A DNA stretch of 64,000 nt from Variovorax sp. PAMC26660. GTDB taxonomy: Bacteria > Pseudomonadota > Gammaproteobacteria > Burkholderiales > Burkholderiaceae_C. The notes below the pieces were generated by a model. That model did no database searches and was not told the origin of the DNA. It worked only from the letters and a program-made list of their open reading frames with translations. A program made the position numbers and the translations under genes. Positions 17,374 through 26,790 of the stretch are shown in pieces. The DNA lies in the NCBI RefSeq assembly GCF_014302995.1, contig NZ_CP060295.1, forward strand, positions 7,324,699 to 7,388,698, given 5' to 3'. The number at the start of each line of letters is the position of its first letter. Positions within the stretch are counted from its first letter, which is position 1.

Positions 17374-19281
17374 GTGAGCGCCCTTCCCTCCCCCACCCCT
17401 CTGTCTGCCTCCCTCTCCGAACGCCGCCCGATCCGCGAGCTTCCCGACGAACTGATCAGCCAGATCGCCGCCGGCGAAGTGGTCGAACGGCCCGCCTCGG
17501 TGGTGCGCGAGCTGCTGGACAACGCGCTCGACGCCGGCGCCAGACAGATCACGATGCGGCTGGCCTCGGGCGGTGTGCGGCTGATTTCGATCGAAGACGA
17601 TGGCCTGGGCATTCCGCGCGAAGAACTCACGGTGGCCCTGCGCCGCCATGCCACCAGCAAGATCGCGAGCCTGAACGACCTTGAAACCGTTGGCACGATG
17701 GGCTTTCGCGGCGAGGCACTGGCGGCCATCAACGCGATTGCCGAACTCAGCATCCAGTCGCGCTTTGCCGGTGCCGACAGTGCCTTCTCGCTCGACGGCC
17801 GCACCGGCGAGCTGCGGCCGGTGGCCCGTTCCACCGGCACCACGGTCGAGGTGCGCGAGCTGTTCTTCGCAACGCCCGCGCGCCGCAAGTTCCTAAAGAC
17901 CGACGCCACCGAGCTGGCCCACTGCATCGAAGCGGTGCGCCGCCATGCGCTGGCACGGCCCGAGGTGGGCTTCTCAATCTGGCACGACGGCAAGCTGGTC
18001 GAGCAGTGGCGCGCCGCCAGCACGCGCGAGCAGCGGCTGGCCGATGCCCTGAGCGACGACTTCGTGACGCAGAGCGTGGCGGTCGAGCGCGAAGGCGGTC
18101 CGGTGCGCGTGATCGGCCGCGCCGGCATTCCCGACGCGGCGCGCTCGCGCGGCGACCAGCAGTTCTTTTATGTCAACGGCCGCTTCGTGCGCGACAAGGT
18201 GCTGTCGCACGCCGTTCGCAGCGCTTATGAAGACGTGCTGCACGGCCACCGCCAGCCGATCTACGCGCTGTACCTCGAGATCGATCCGGCGCGGGTCGAC
18301 GTGAACGTGCACCCGACCAAGATCGAAGTGCGCTTTCGCGATGGTCGCGAGGTGCACCAGGCGGTGCGACATGCCATCGAGGACGCGCTGGCGGCACCGC
18401 GTGCCGGAGACGCCGTGGCACCTTCAGGGCCGCCGCAACCCTTCTTCAAGCCGAATCCGCTGCCGTCGAATGCCAGTTGGGCGCAGCCCGCCATGAATTT
18501 CGTGGCCCAGGAACGCGGTGCCGGCGATTTCGAGGCCATGTGGCCGCGACGCACCGAGCAATCGGGACACGAGCCGGAGTCGGCGTCTTCGCAATGGCCG
18601 CTGACCGGCGCCGCGCCGATGACCTTCCGCACGCCTGTCGGGCTGCCTTCGGATGCGGACTCCGAAACCGCCGCGCCCCTGGCCACCAACGAGGAAGCCT
18701 GGCCGCTGGGCCGCGCGCTGGCGCAATTGCAGGGCATCTACATCCTGGCCGAGAACAGCCAGGGCCTCGTGGTCGTCGACATGCATGCGGCGCACGAGCG
18801 CATCGTCTACGAGCGCCTGAAGACGCAGCTCGACGGCGCGGCCATCAGCAGCCAGCCGCTGCTGATTCCCGCCACCTTCGCGGCCACGCCGCAGGAAGTG
18901 GCGACGGCCGAGGCCTGTGCGGCGGTGCTGCCCACGCTGGGGCTGGAAATCACGCCTTTCTCACCGCGCACGCTCGCGGTGCGCGCCGTGCCCGGAACGC
19001 TGGCGGATGGCGACCCCGTGGAGCTTGCGCGCAGCGTTCTGGCCGAACTGGCCCAGCACGACGCCAGCACCGTGGTGCAGCGCGCGCAGAACGAATTGCT
19101 GTCCACCATGGCCTGCCACGGTGCCGTGCGGGCCAACCGCAAGCTCACCATCGACGAAATGAACGCACTGTTACGTCAGATGGAAGCGACCGAGCGTTCG
19201 GACCAGTGCAACCACGGCCGGCCCACCTGGCGGCAGCTCTCCATCCGCGAGCTGGACAGCCTGTTTATGCGCGGCCGATAG
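17374..19281 (+). CDS. mutL: DNA mismatch repair protein MutL
   Basis: Couples mismatch recognition by MutS to strand excision. It has 635 residues from a GTG start. The N-terminal GHKL ATPase is clear: [27 protein letters not shown] and [11 protein letters not shown] variable linker covers ~residues 345-450. The C-terminal domain holds the metal-dependent endonuclease motif [12 protein letters not shown], plus [12 protein letters not shown] and CNHGRP. Those motifs mark MutL proteins that nick DNA themselves in bacteria lacking MutH. The stop region overlaps an intrinsic terminator. Confidence 0.97.
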   Translation: MSALPSPTPLSASLSERRPIRELPDELISQIAAGEVVERPASVVRELLDNALDAGARQITMRLASGGVRLISIEDDGLGIPREELTVALRRHATSKIASLNDLETVGTMGFRGEALAAINAIAELSIQSRFAGADSAFSLDGRTGELRPVARSTGTTVEVRELFFATPARRKFLKTDATELAHCIEAVRRHALARPEVGFSIWHDGKLVEQWRAASTREQRLADALSDDFVTQSVAVEREGGPVRVIGRAGIPDAARSRGDQQFFYVNGRFVRDKVLSHAVRSAYEDVLHGHRQPIYALYLEIDPARVDVNVHPTKIEVRFRDGREVHQAVRHAIEDALAAPRAGDAVAPSGPPQPFFKPNPLPSNASWAQPAMNFVAQERGAGDFEAMWPRRTEQSGHEPESASSQWPLTGAAPMTFRTPVGLPSDADSETAAPLATNEEAWPLGRALAQLQGIYILAENSQGLVVVDMHAAHERIVYERLKTQLDGAAISSQPLLIPATFAATPQEVATAEACAAVLPTLGLEITPFSPRTLAVRAVPGTLADGDPVELARSVLAELAQHDASTVVQRAQNELLSTMACHGAVRANRKLTIDEMNALLRQMEATERSDQCNHGRPTWRQLSIRELDSLFMRGR

Positions 19282-19299
19282 CCGAATCGGCCCTTTTTT
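19273..19299 (+). terminator. Intrinsic terminator of mutL
   Basis: The stem GGCCGAT/ATCGGCC (19273-19292) spans the mutL stop codon and is followed by C-TTTTTT. Confidence 0.7.
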
Positions 19300-19469
19300 G
19301 AGGGTTTTCGAGGGTTTTGGACGGTCATCCCCACAGCAGGCACGCACGTTGCATGGACTCGTGCAAAGCGCCGTCGAGCGTTGTTTCGGAGGGTTACCGG
19401 GGCGCAATGTTGGCGTGCCGCGGTGAAAGCCAATGAACTTTTCCGCCGACTTCGCTGTCCCTCAACCCC

Positions 19470-20435
19470 ATGATGAAACGCTGGACCCTCCTCGCGTCAG
19501 TCTTTTCGCTTTGCGCCCTGCTGGCCGCCGGCTGCTCCACGCTTGACGAACAGCAGCGCGAATGGATCTTCCAGCCCAGCGACCGCAGCTGGGGCAACAC
19601 CGCCACCATGACCGAAGGCATGGAGGACGTGTGGATCGACTTCCAGTCCTCCATCAGCGGCGAGCCCGCGCGACTGCACGGCCTGTGGCTGGGTGGCGCG
19701 CCCGAGACCACCGACACGCCCGTGCTGCTGTACCTGCACGGCGCGCGCTACAACGTGGCCGGCTCGGCGCCGCGCATCCAGCGCATGCACGAGCTGGGCT
19801 TCTCGGTGCTGGCCATCGATTACCGCGGCTTCGGCAAAAGCTCCAAGGGCCTGCCCTCGGAAGAATCGGCACGCGAAGACGCCCGCGCCGCCTGGACCTG
19901 GCTGGCCGCACGCCACCCCAAGCAGCATCGCTACATCTTCGGCCACTCGCTCGGCGGCGCCATCGGCATCGACCTGGCCGCCCATGTGAACGACGAAAGC
20001 GGCGTGATCGTGGAGAGCACCTTCACCTCGATCGCCGACGTGGTGAGCGGTTTCAAGTGGGGCTGGCTGCCCTTCGGCCCGTTCATCACGCAGCGCTTCG
20101 AGGCCATCAACACAGTCAAGCAGATCGGCGCGCCGCTGCTGGTGGTGCATGGCACGGCCGACAGCCTCATCAACCCCACGCTGGGCCGCAAGCTCTATGA
20201 CGCGGCCACCGTGCCCAAGCTGTTCGTGCTGGTCGAGGGTGGCTCGCACCACAACACGAATTCGATCGGCGAGACGCAGTACCGCGCGGCGCTGGCGCAG
20301 TTGTTCCGCATGAAGCCGGAAAGCACGGTCGCCGCCAACCGGCCGCCACCCCGGCTCGCGCCGCCGGCAGGGGCGCTCACGCCGCAGGATGTGCGCGGCC
20401 AGACGCAGGCACAGGCGGCACCCGCCGCCATCTGA
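19470..20435 (+). CDS. Alpha/beta hydrolase lipoprotein
   Basis: A 321-residue predicted lipoprotein: signal with lipobox LAAGC (Cys22), then an alpha/beta hydrolase fold. The nucleophile elbow is GHSLGG (Ser160), the acid is in HGTADSLI (Asp231) and the base in EGGSHHNT (His260). The oxyanion-hole segment is LYLHGARYN. It belongs to the BEM46/YqiA-like serine hydrolases; the substrate is unknown. The C-terminal ~40 residues are Pro/Ala/Gln-rich and probably disordered. It sits between mutL and miaA on the same strand, but the mutL terminator suggests a promoter of its own. Confidence 0.85.
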   Translation: MMKRWTLLASVFSLCALLAAGCSTLDEQQREWIFQPSDRSWGNTATMTEGMEDVWIDFQSSISGEPARLHGLWLGGAPETTDTPVLLYLHGARYNVAGSAPRIQRMHELGFSVLAIDYRGFGKSSKGLPSEESAREDARAAWTWLAARHPKQHRYIFGHSLGGAIGIDLAAHVNDESGVIVESTFTSIADVVSGFKWGWLPFGPFITQRFEAINTVKQIGAPLLVVHGTADSLINPTLGRKLYDAATVPKLFVLVEGGSHHNTNSIGETQYRAALAQLFRMKPESTVAANRPPPRLAPPAGALTPQDVRGQTQAQAAPAAI

Positions 20436-20521
20436 GCACCAGCCACGCAGGGCGCCACCAGCGCGCCGTGCGAGACCTCCGGCACGGAAGGACACGCGCC
20501 ATTTGCTACCCTCGGCGCACC

Positions 20522-21523
20522 ATGTCTTCCAGCTTCGCTCCGGCCGCCAAGGCCGCGCCTCCCGCTTCCCCACGCTACATCGCACTTGCCGGCCCCACCG
20601 CCTCTGGCAAGACCGCCGCCGCCTTGGCGCTGGCGCGCACGCGGGCGGTGGAAATCATCAGCGTCGATTCGGCCCTCGTCTATCGGGGCATGGACATCGG
20701 CACCGCCAAGCCCAGCCCCGCCGAACAGGCCCAGGTGCCGCATCACCTGATCGATATCCTCGATCCGCGCGACAGCTACAGCGCCGCCGCCTTCGTGGCC
20801 GACGCCACGCGGCTCATCGACGAGATCCGTGGGCGTGGTGCGCTGCCCCTGCTGGTCGGCGGCACGATGCTTTATTTCAAGGCCTTGTTCGATGGCATCG
20901 ATGCCATGCCCGCAGCAGATGCCGCCGTGCGCGCACGCATCGATGCCGAGGCCGCAACCCTTGGCTGGCCCGCCATGCACGCACGGCTGGCTCAGGTCGA
21001 CCCCGTCACGGCCGCGCGGCTCGCGCCGCAAGACAGCCAGCGCATCCAGCGTGCGCTCGAGGTGTGGGAAAGCAGCGGCCAGCCCCTGTCCAGCTTTCAT
21101 GCGAGCGACAACAAGACGGCCAAGGCCGTGGAAGGCGGCGTGTTGTTCTCGCTCGAACCCACCGATCGCGCGTGGCTGCATGCGCGCATCGCCGAGCGCT
21201 TCGACGCCATGCTCGCAGCCGGCTTCATCGACGAAGTGAAGACGCTGCGCGCGCGCGGCGACCTTTCGCCCGGCCTGCCCTCGATGCGCTGCGTGGGCTA
21301 CCGGCAGGCCTGGGAAATGCTCGACGCCTGCGGCACTGCAGCGCCCGATGCCAAGGCATTGAATGACCTGCGCGAACGCGGCATCGCCGCCACGCGACAG
21401 CTCGCCAAGCGGCAGATCACCTGGCTGCGCAGCATGCCCACGCGCACCGTGATCGCCTGCGACGCACCCGACGCGGTGCAAACCGCCGTTCAACTCATCA
21501 CATCGATCACAAGCCCCGGATGA
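20522..21523 (+). CDS. miaA: tRNA dimethylallyltransferase MiaA
   Basis: Transfers the dimethylallyl group to A37 of tRNAs that read UNN codons, the first step to ms2i6A. It has 333 residues from the ATG at 20522. The P-loop is [14 protein letters not shown]. The [16 protein letters not shown] segment is present as [18 protein letters not shown], and the substrate-binding [11 protein letters not shown] and [12 protein letters not shown] follow. Its stop overlaps the next gene by ATGA. The mutL...miaA order is common in proteobacteria, here with one hydrolase gene between. Confidence 0.96.
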   Translation: MSSSFAPAAKAAPPASPRYIALAGPTASGKTAAALALARTRAVEIISVDSALVYRGMDIGTAKPSPAEQAQVPHHLIDILDPRDSYSAAAFVADATRLIDEIRGRGALPLLVGGTMLYFKALFDGIDAMPAADAAVRARIDAEAATLGWPAMHARLAQVDPVTAARLAPQDSQRIQRALEVWESSGQPLSSFHASDNKTAKAVEGGVLFSLEPTDRAWLHARIAERFDAMLAAGFIDEVKTLRARGDLSPGLPSMRCVGYRQAWEMLDACGTAAPDAKALNDLRERGIAATRQLAKRQITWLRSMPTRTVIACDAPDAVQTAVQLITSITSPG

Positions 21524-22173
21524 CGCTGCGCATTTCCAACCTCGGCAAGCACTACGGTGACGCGCCTGTCTTCGAGAACGTGACGCTCGGCGTCGAGCCA
21601 GGAGAGTTCGTCGCCATCGTGGGCGAATCGGGTGTCGGCAAGTCGACGCTGCTCAACTGCATGGCCGGGCTCGACACGTGGGACCAGGGCAGCGTGACGC
21701 ACGACGGCACCGACATCGGCGCGCTCGATGGCGAGGCCTGTGCGCTCTGGCGCCGCAAGCACGTCGGCTTCGTGTTCCAGGCATTTCATGTGCTGCCGCA
21801 CCTGGACGTGGCGCAGAACGTGTCGTTGCCGCTGATGCTGCTGGGCCAGCATCGCGGCGACGAGGGCCGCGTCGCCCACATGCTCGAAGCGGTCGGCCTG
21901 CCCGGCATGGGCGCACGGCTGCCGCAGACGCTGTCGGGCGGCCAGTTGCAGCGCGTGGCCATCGCGCGTGCGCTGGTGCACTGCCCCGCCCTGCTGCTGG
22001 CCGACGAGCCCACGGGCAATCTCGACCCGACCACCGCCGCGAAAGTGATGGAACTGCTGATCGGCCAGACGCGCGAGCACGGCGCCTCGCTGGTGCTGGT
22101 GACGCACTCCGAGAGCGCGGCCGCCCGCGCGGACCGCCTGCTGCACCTGACAGCAAGCGGCATCCGCGCCTGA
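21520..22173 (+). CDS. ABC transporter ATP-binding protein, LolD/MacB-like
   Basis: A 217-residue ATPase of the LolD/MacB/FtsE class. Walker A is [12 protein letters not shown], the Q-loop is [11 protein letters not shown], the signature is [15 protein letters not shown] and Walker B is [12 protein letters not shown]. Such ATPases pair with FtsX-fold permeases. None is adjacent, but a large FtsX-type permease lies 4.6 kb downstream at 26791 on the same strand and an AttH-like protein at 33171. Together these resemble the Agrobacterium attEFGH set (inference). It overlaps miaA by 4 bp. Confidence 0.9.
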   Translation: MTLRISNLGKHYGDAPVFENVTLGVEPGEFVAIVGESGVGKSTLLNCMAGLDTWDQGSVTHDGTDIGALDGEACALWRRKHVGFVFQAFHVLPHLDVAQNVSLPLMLLGQHRGDEGRVAHMLEAVGLPGMGARLPQTLSGGQLQRVAIARALVHCPALLLADEPTGNLDPTTAAKVMELLIGQTREHGASLVLVTHSESAAARADRLLHLTASGIRA

Positions 22174-22189
22174 CGATTTCTTTGCTTGC

Positions 22190-23155
22190 TTACTGCTGCG
22201 GCGCGAGGAAGCTCGCGTAGCGCGACAGATCGACGTTGCCGCCGCTGATCACGATGCCCACGCGCTGGCCCGCAATCGCCTTGCCCGCGGCGATGGCACC
22301 CGCAAAGGCCAGGCAGCCGGTCGGCTCGACCACCATCTTCATGCGCTCGGCGAAGAAGCGCATCGCATCGACCAGTTGTGCGTCGGTCACCGTGAAGATG
22401 TCGTTCACGTCGCGCTTGATGATGCCGAAGGTGTACTCGCCAAGGTGCTGCGTCTGCGCGCCATCGGCAATGGTCTTGGGCGTTTCGATGTGCACGATCT
22501 TCCCGGCGCGAAACGACTGCTGGCCGTCGTTGCCCGCCTCGGGCTCGACACCGTAGACCTTGCAATCGGGCGACAACGCGCGCGCCGACAGCGCCGAGCC
22601 CGACAGCAACCCGCCACCGCCCAGGCACACGAACAGGTGGTCGAGCGGGCCGGTTTCCTCGATCAGCTCCTTCACGGCCGTGCCCTGCCCCGTCAGCACA
22701 TCCGGGTGGTCGTAGGGCGGAATCATCGTCATGCCGCGCTCTTGCGCAAGCCGCTTCGTCAGCGCCTCGCGGTCTTCGGTGAAACGGTCGTACATCACGA
22801 CTTCGGCACCGTAGCCCTTGGTGGCCGCGACCTTGGCGGCCGGTGCGTCCTTGGGCATGACGATCACGGCCGGCATCGACAGCAGGCGCGCCGACAGCGC
22901 GATGGCCTGCGCATGGTTGCCTGAAGAAAAAGCGATCACGCCGCCCTTGCGCTGCGCGGCGTCGAACTTCGACAGCGCGTTGAAGGCGCCGCGAAACTTG
23001 AACGCGCCCATGCGCTGGAAGTTCTCGCACTTGAAGAAGAACTGGGCACCCCAGCGCTCGTCAGCGGTGCTTGAACGCAGCACCGGCGTGCGATGGGCAT
23101 GGCCCTCAAGCCGCGCGGCCGCGGCGATGACGTCGTCGTAGGTAGGTAGTTGCAT
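22190..23155 (-). CDS. Threonine/serine dehydratase-like PLP enzyme
   Basis: A 321-residue fold-type II PLP enzyme. The Schiff-base lysine is in GAFKFRGA, the phosphate-binding loop is GGGGLLSG, and the substrate loop is SSGNHAQA. The length, without a C-terminal ACT domain, fits the catabolic threonine dehydratase, serine racemase and threo-3-hydroxyaspartate ammonia-lyase group; the sequence cannot choose among them. The ATG at 23155 gives the standard N-terminus MQLPTYDDVIAAAARL. It converges with the ABC ATPase gene with 16 bp between stops. Confidence 0.88.
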   Translation of the reverse strand: MQLPTYDDVIAAAARLEGHAHRTPVLRSSTADERWGAQFFFKCENFQRMGAFKFRGAFNALSKFDAAQRKGGVIAFSSGNHAQAIALSARLLSMPAVIVMPKDAPAAKVAATKGYGAEVVMYDRFTEDREALTKRLAQERGMTMIPPYDHPDVLTGQGTAVKELIEETGPLDHLFVCLGGGGLLSGSALSARALSPDCKVYGVEPEAGNDGQQSFRAGKIVHIETPKTIADGAQTQHLGEYTFGIIKRDVNDIFTVTDAQLVDAMRFFAERMKMVVEPTGCLAFAGAIAAGKAIAGQRVGIVISGGNVDLSRYASFLAPQQ

Positions 23156-23232
23156 GGCGGTATCTTGACTGAAAACGTGGGGGCAAATATTGCATCGACT
23201 CAGGACGCCTGAGCCGAACGCCTGGCGACTTT

Positions 23233-23254
23233 GCCGAAAGCCTTCGGCATTTTC
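23233..23254 (+). other. Small hairpin in the leader of the PLP enzyme gene
   Basis: The stem GCCGAA/TTCGGC (23233-23248) is followed by ATTTT. It lies in the gene-free stretch 23156-23646, upstream of the minus-strand gene. It could be a weak plus-strand terminator, but no plus-strand gene precedes it closely. Confidence 0.25.
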
Positions 23255-23340
23255 AATGACCCAGGTCCACAGGGGCAGCATCCCCTGGGATATGGAGGCG
23301 ATGTTCGCGCCGTTGGTTCAGGCTCGGGCTGTTTAGCTAA

Positions 23341-23457
23341 CCAGCAGCGTGTCCTGTGCGAATGACGCCAGGTGCTCCCCGCAGCGAAATAAAGGAGGAG
23401 CAAAGCGGGGGACATTCGCACAGGGGAGCACCTGGCGTCATTCGCACTCGCCCCGAA
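23341..23457 (-). repeat. Modular repeat element, copy 3 (module A only, inverted)
   Basis: Read on the minus strand, this matches module A of the copies at 676 and 15035, including the flanks TTCGGGGCGAGTGCGAATGAC on one side (shared as TTCGGGGCG plus arm) and CACAGGACACGCTGCTGG on the other. Module B is absent. One inner arm differs from the other two copies (ACAGG in place of the CGGAG seen there). It lies in the 491-bp gap between the PLP enzyme and YciI genes, which otherwise holds only small hairpins and the promoter at 23567. Confidence 0.85.
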
Positions 23458-23566
23458 CGCGCACGCCCCGAACTCACAGGCCAGGACAGCAAGCCAAACA
23501 GGGGATTCCGGGCATTGCGCCAAACCGTATTCGCGTAAAAAATAATCGCTTCGACACAAGGCTTCG

Positions 23567-23593
23567 TGTCGAAATGACCGGCGGCGGGCCGTC
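23567..23593 (+). promoter_or_regulatory. Candidate ECF-type promoter for the DGPF/sigma pair
   Basis: TGTCGA at 23567-23572 and CGTC at 23590-23593 are separated by exactly 17 bp and lie 53 bp before the yciI-like start. This fits the -35 TGTCGA with a CG-rich -10 reported for ECF42 sigma factors, which usually control their own operons. The -35 is embedded in an 8-bp-arm hairpin (TTCGACAC/GTGTCGAA, 23550-23573). Confidence 0.55.
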
Positions 23594-23646
23594 ATTGGGG
23601 TGAGCGATCTTGCTCAAGCCAATCTTTTCCATGACGGAGAGACACC

Positions 23647-24018
23647 ATGCAATACATGTTGATGTTCTATCAGCCCGCAGCCGAATTCGAACAACGCGAC
23701 GACGCCTCCTCGCAGGCCTACCGGGCCAGCTGGATCGCGTACGCCGACGCCGTGCGACAGGCCGGCATTTCACTCGGCGGCCACGGACTCTTCCCGCCGA
23801 TGACCGGCACCACCCTGCGCGTGCGCGGCGACAAGCGCCAGGTGCAGGACGGCCCCTTCGCCGACACCAAGGAACAACTCGGCGGCTACTTCGTCGTCGA
23901 CGTGCCCGACCTCGATGCCGCACTCGAATGGGCCGAACGCGCACCCTGCGCCACCAGCGGCGGAGTGGAGGTGCGCCCTGTCTTCATGGCCACGGCCATG
24001 GCAGCGGCCACCGCGTGA
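23647..24018 (+). CDS. YciI family (DGPF domain) protein
   Basis: A 123-residue protein of the YCII-related/DGPF family. The namesake motif is seen in VQDGPFADTKEQLGGYF, after the typical opening MQYMLMFYQPAAEFE. The family has a ferredoxin-like fold with a His/Asp pair resembling muconolactone isomerases, but its role is not known. It is coupled to the following sigma-factor gene by a GTGA overlap. DGPF genes are the standard partners of ECF42 sigma factors. Confidence 0.9.
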   Translation: MQYMLMFYQPAAEFEQRDDASSQAYRASWIAYADAVRQAGISLGGHGLFPPMTGTTLRVRGDKRQVQDGPFADTKEQLGGYFVVDVPDLDAALEWAERAPCATSGGVEVRPVFMATAMAAATA

Positions 24019-25247
24019 ACGGCCCGGCGGCTCATCAGGCCGCCGAACGGGCGGCCCGCGAGTCTTACGGGCGACTGCTGGCCATCCTGTCGGCGCGCAC
24101 GCACGACATCGCGGCGTCGGAAGACGCCCTCTCCGATGCCTTCGCGCGTGCGCTCGAACGCTGGCCCGCGGACGGCATTCCCGACAAGCCCGACGCCTGG
24201 CTGCTGAGCGTGGCGCGGCACCGCAAGCTCGACGCCTGGCGCCACACCCGCGTGCAGGACAAGGCCACGCAAACGCTGCTGCTGCTTGCCGGCGAGGCGG
24301 ACCTGGCCGATGCCGAAGGCGCGACCGTGCCCGACGAACGGCTGCGCCTGCTCTTCGTGTGCGCGCATCCGGCCATCGACGCGCCGGCCCGCGCCCCGCT
24401 GATGCTGCAGACCGTGCTCGGCCTCGACGCGGCCCGCATGGCCGGCGCCTTTCTCACCGCGCCCTCCACGCTCGGCCAGCGGCTGGTGCGCGCCAAGGCC
24501 CGCATCCGCGCCGCCGGCATTCCCTTCGAGTACCCGCAGCCGCGCGACCTGCCGCAGCGGCTGCAGGACGTGCTCGACGGCATCTACGCCGCCTACGGCA
24601 CCGGCTGGGAAGATGTCGACGGCGCCGATGCGCTGCCGCGCGGCCTGACGGCCGAGGCCATCGACCTGGGCCGCATCCTCTGCCACCTGATGCCCGACGA
24701 GCCCGAGCCGCTGGGCCTGCTGGCACTGATGCTGTTCTGCGAAAGCCGCACGGCGGCGCGGCGCAGCGAGACAGGTGCATACGTGCCACTCGACCAGCAG
24801 GACATCACACGCTGGAACCACGAACTGCTCGCGCAGGCCGAACACCATCTGCGGCAAGCCTCGGGCATGGGCTCGCTCGGCGCCTACCAACTGGAAGCGG
24901 CCATCCAGTCGGCGCATTGCGAGCGCCGCGCCGGCGCCCCGGTGCCACCCGAAACGCTGGTGGCCTTGTACAACGGCCTGCTGGCGCTGCGCCCGAGCAT
25001 CGGCGCACAGGTCAGCCGCGCCTGTGCCTTGGCGAACGCACGAGGGCCGGACATCGGCCTGCAGGCGCTCGATGCGATTCCCGCCGATGAAGTAACCAGC
25101 TACCAGCCCTTCTGGGCCGCCCGCGCGCATCTGCTCGCAGCCGGTGGCGTGCGCGCCGCAGCGCGGCAGGCCTACGACCGTGCCATCGGGTTGAGTGCCA
25201 ATGCGGCGGTGCGCGGCTACCTGGGTGCGATGGCCGCCCGGCTTTGA
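24015..25247 (+). CDS. ECF sigma factor, ECF42-like (DGPF-associated)
   Basis: A 410-residue RNA polymerase sigma factor. The GTG at 24015 overlaps the DGPF stop, and homology begins there. Region 2 is compressed into residues 10-75 (SEDALSDAFARALERWP; PDAWLLSVARHRKLDAWR). Region 4 follows near residues 115-165, with STLGQRLVRAKARIR as recognition helix. A ~220-residue C-terminal extension with tetratricopeptide-like helices carries DVLDGIYAAYGTGWE and LCHLMPDEPEPLGLLALML, diagnostic of ECF42. No anti-sigma gene is adjacent; the C-terminal extension is thought to be needed for activity in this group. Confidence 0.9.
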   Translation: MNGPAAHQAAERAARESYGRLLAILSARTHDIAASEDALSDAFARALERWPADGIPDKPDAWLLSVARHRKLDAWRHTRVQDKATQTLLLLAGEADLADAEGATVPDERLRLLFVCAHPAIDAPARAPLMLQTVLGLDAARMAGAFLTAPSTLGQRLVRAKARIRAAGIPFEYPQPRDLPQRLQDVLDGIYAAYGTGWEDVDGADALPRGLTAEAIDLGRILCHLMPDEPEPLGLLALMLFCESRTAARRSETGAYVPLDQQDITRWNHELLAQAEHHLRQASGMGSLGAYQLEAAIQSAHCERRAGAPVPPETLVALYNGLLALRPSIGAQVSRACALANARGPDIGLQALDAIPADEVTSYQPFWAARAHLLAAGGVRAAARQAYDRAIGLSANAAVRGYLGAMAARL

Positions 25248-25289
25248 ACCGTCGACTTCTTCAGGCTGCTGGCGTTGGCACGCCGCGCA

Positions 25290-26708
25290 TCACTGCGTCA
25301 CCACGACAGGCTCGCTCGCCCGCTGCGCGTCGAGCTGGCTGCCCCCCTGCGACAACGTGACACCCACCACCGCATTCCCCTCGCCACGCTTGAAGACGAA
25401 CTGCGCGCCGATGGTGGCCACGACAAAGCGGTCGTTGCCGGTGGGCATCAGCGCGCTGTAGCCGCGCCCGGTCTCGCGCACCAGCAGCTTGGCGCCGCGC
25501 ACGGTGAAGGTCAGCGACATGGTCTTGCTGACGCGGAACTCGCCCCTGTAGTCTTCCAGCCGCGCGGGATCGACGGGCACCTCGACCGTCGGCACCGGGT
25601 AGCGGCTCTTGCCGATGGCCAGGAACACGGCCTGCATCGGTGCGCGCGTGTTGCTGCTGAGCATGATCATGGCTTCGCCGGTGTCGGGCGCGAGCAGCCA
25701 GAGCGTGCGGTAGCCCTCGGTCACGCCTGCGTGGTAATAGGTGCGCCGTGCGCCTTCGGTGCCGCGCACCATCACCGCATAGCCGATCTCCGCGCCCTCA
25801 TAGCGCGCCAGCGGCGTGAGCATGCGCACAGCGGCCGGGCCGAGCGGGCCGCTGGCACCGGCCAGGATCGCGCGGCTGAAGGTCAGCATGTCGGCGGCGG
25901 TGGAACGCAGCGCGCTGGCCGGCGAGTAGGCCAGCATGTCCAGCAACTGCTGGCGGCGGTCGCCGGCGAAGGCCGGGGCCATGCGCGAGGCCTTGTCGCC
26001 GAGCGGGATCACGGTGTCGTTCATGCCCAGCGGTTCGGTGATGCGCGCGCGCACCAGCTCGCCCCATGAGGTGTTGTAGCGCTCGCCCAGCAGCAGCCCG
26101 AGCAGGGCCATGCCGAAGTTGCTGTAGTTTCCTTCGCAGGGCGCCGCGGCGGCGGTGAGCTTGATGCGGGTGAGCGCAGCCCAGAACATTGGCTTGTCGA
26201 AGGTGCGGAACTGCTCGGCCAGCGCCGGGCCGCCGGCCACGCCATCGGCCATCACGGGCATGCAGCCGGTGTGCGTGACGAGCTGGCGCAGCGTCACCGC
26301 GGCCACGGGGGGCGACAGGCCCTCGACCTTGCCGGCGAGCAGCTTGCCGACGGTGTCGTCGAGCTTCAGGTCGCCGCGCTCCACGGCTTGTGCGAGCAGC
26401 AGGCCGGTGAAGACCTTGGTGACGGAGCCGATCTCGAACATCGGCTGCTCGGCGCTGTTGGACTCGATGGCACGCGGCGTCGAAGGCGGCTCGGGGTTGT
26501 AGGCCGCGCCGTAGGCGGCCTTGCCGTTGCGCAAGGTGCCGATGACAAGCGTGCCGCGCTCGGCGCCGAGTGCGGCCTTGGCCAGCACTGTCGGGTCGCT
26601 CGCCAGCGTGAGCGGCACCAACTGGGCGGCCGCGTTGCCCGCCAGCAGCGACAGAAGAAGCCAGGCCGCGAACCAGCGGGGGTACAGGGCGGGAGACAGC
26701 AGCCGCAT
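25290..26708 (-). CDS. Serine hydrolase, class C beta-lactamase/AmpC-like fold
   Basis: A 472-residue exported protein with a signal peptide ending AGNAAAQ. The active-site SxxK is Ser95-Val-Thr-Lys98 in EIGSVTKVF, and the YxN motif is Tyr195-Ser-Asn197. HAGVTEGY occupies the place of the KTG/HxG box. It matches the beta-lactamase superfamily of esterases and DD-peptidases; class C antibiotic hydrolysis is possible but not indicated, since the KTG box is replaced. The C-terminal ~110 residues are a beta-rich extension. No ampR lies beside it; the gene diverges from the FtsX permease. Confidence 0.85.
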   Translation of the reverse strand: MRLLSPALYPRWFAAWLLLSLLAGNAAAQLVPLTLASDPTVLAKAALGAERGTLVIGTLRNGKAAYGAAYNPEPPSTPRAIESNSAEQPMFEIGSVTKVFTGLLLAQAVERGDLKLDDTVGKLLAGKVEGLSPPVAAVTLRQLVTHTGCMPVMADGVAGGPALAEQFRTFDKPMFWAALTRIKLTAAAAPCEGNYSNFGMALLGLLLGERYNTSWGELVRARITEPLGMNDTVIPLGDKASRMAPAFAGDRRQQLLDMLAYSPASALRSTAADMLTFSRAILAGASGPLGPAAVRMLTPLARYEGAEIGYAVMVRGTEGARRTYYHAGVTEGYRTLWLLAPDTGEAMIMLSSNTRAPMQAVFLAIGKSRYPVPTVEVPVDPARLEDYRGEFRVSKTMSLTFTVRGAKLLVRETGRGYSALMPTGNDRFVVATIGAQFVFKRGEGNAVVGVTLSQGGSQLDAQRASEPVVVTQ

Positions 26709-26790
26709 CGTCGGAATCCTCAGGCGTCATCGAAGAGGTGCCATCGTGCCACGGCAGGTGTAACACCGTGCGCACCGTGACAATCGGGCG

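Noticed and set aside
25290..26708. Calling the serine hydrolase an AmpC antibiotic-resistance enzyme
   Set aside because: SxxK and YxN are present, but the KTG box is replaced and no ampR is beside it; a general serine hydrolase is the safer name.
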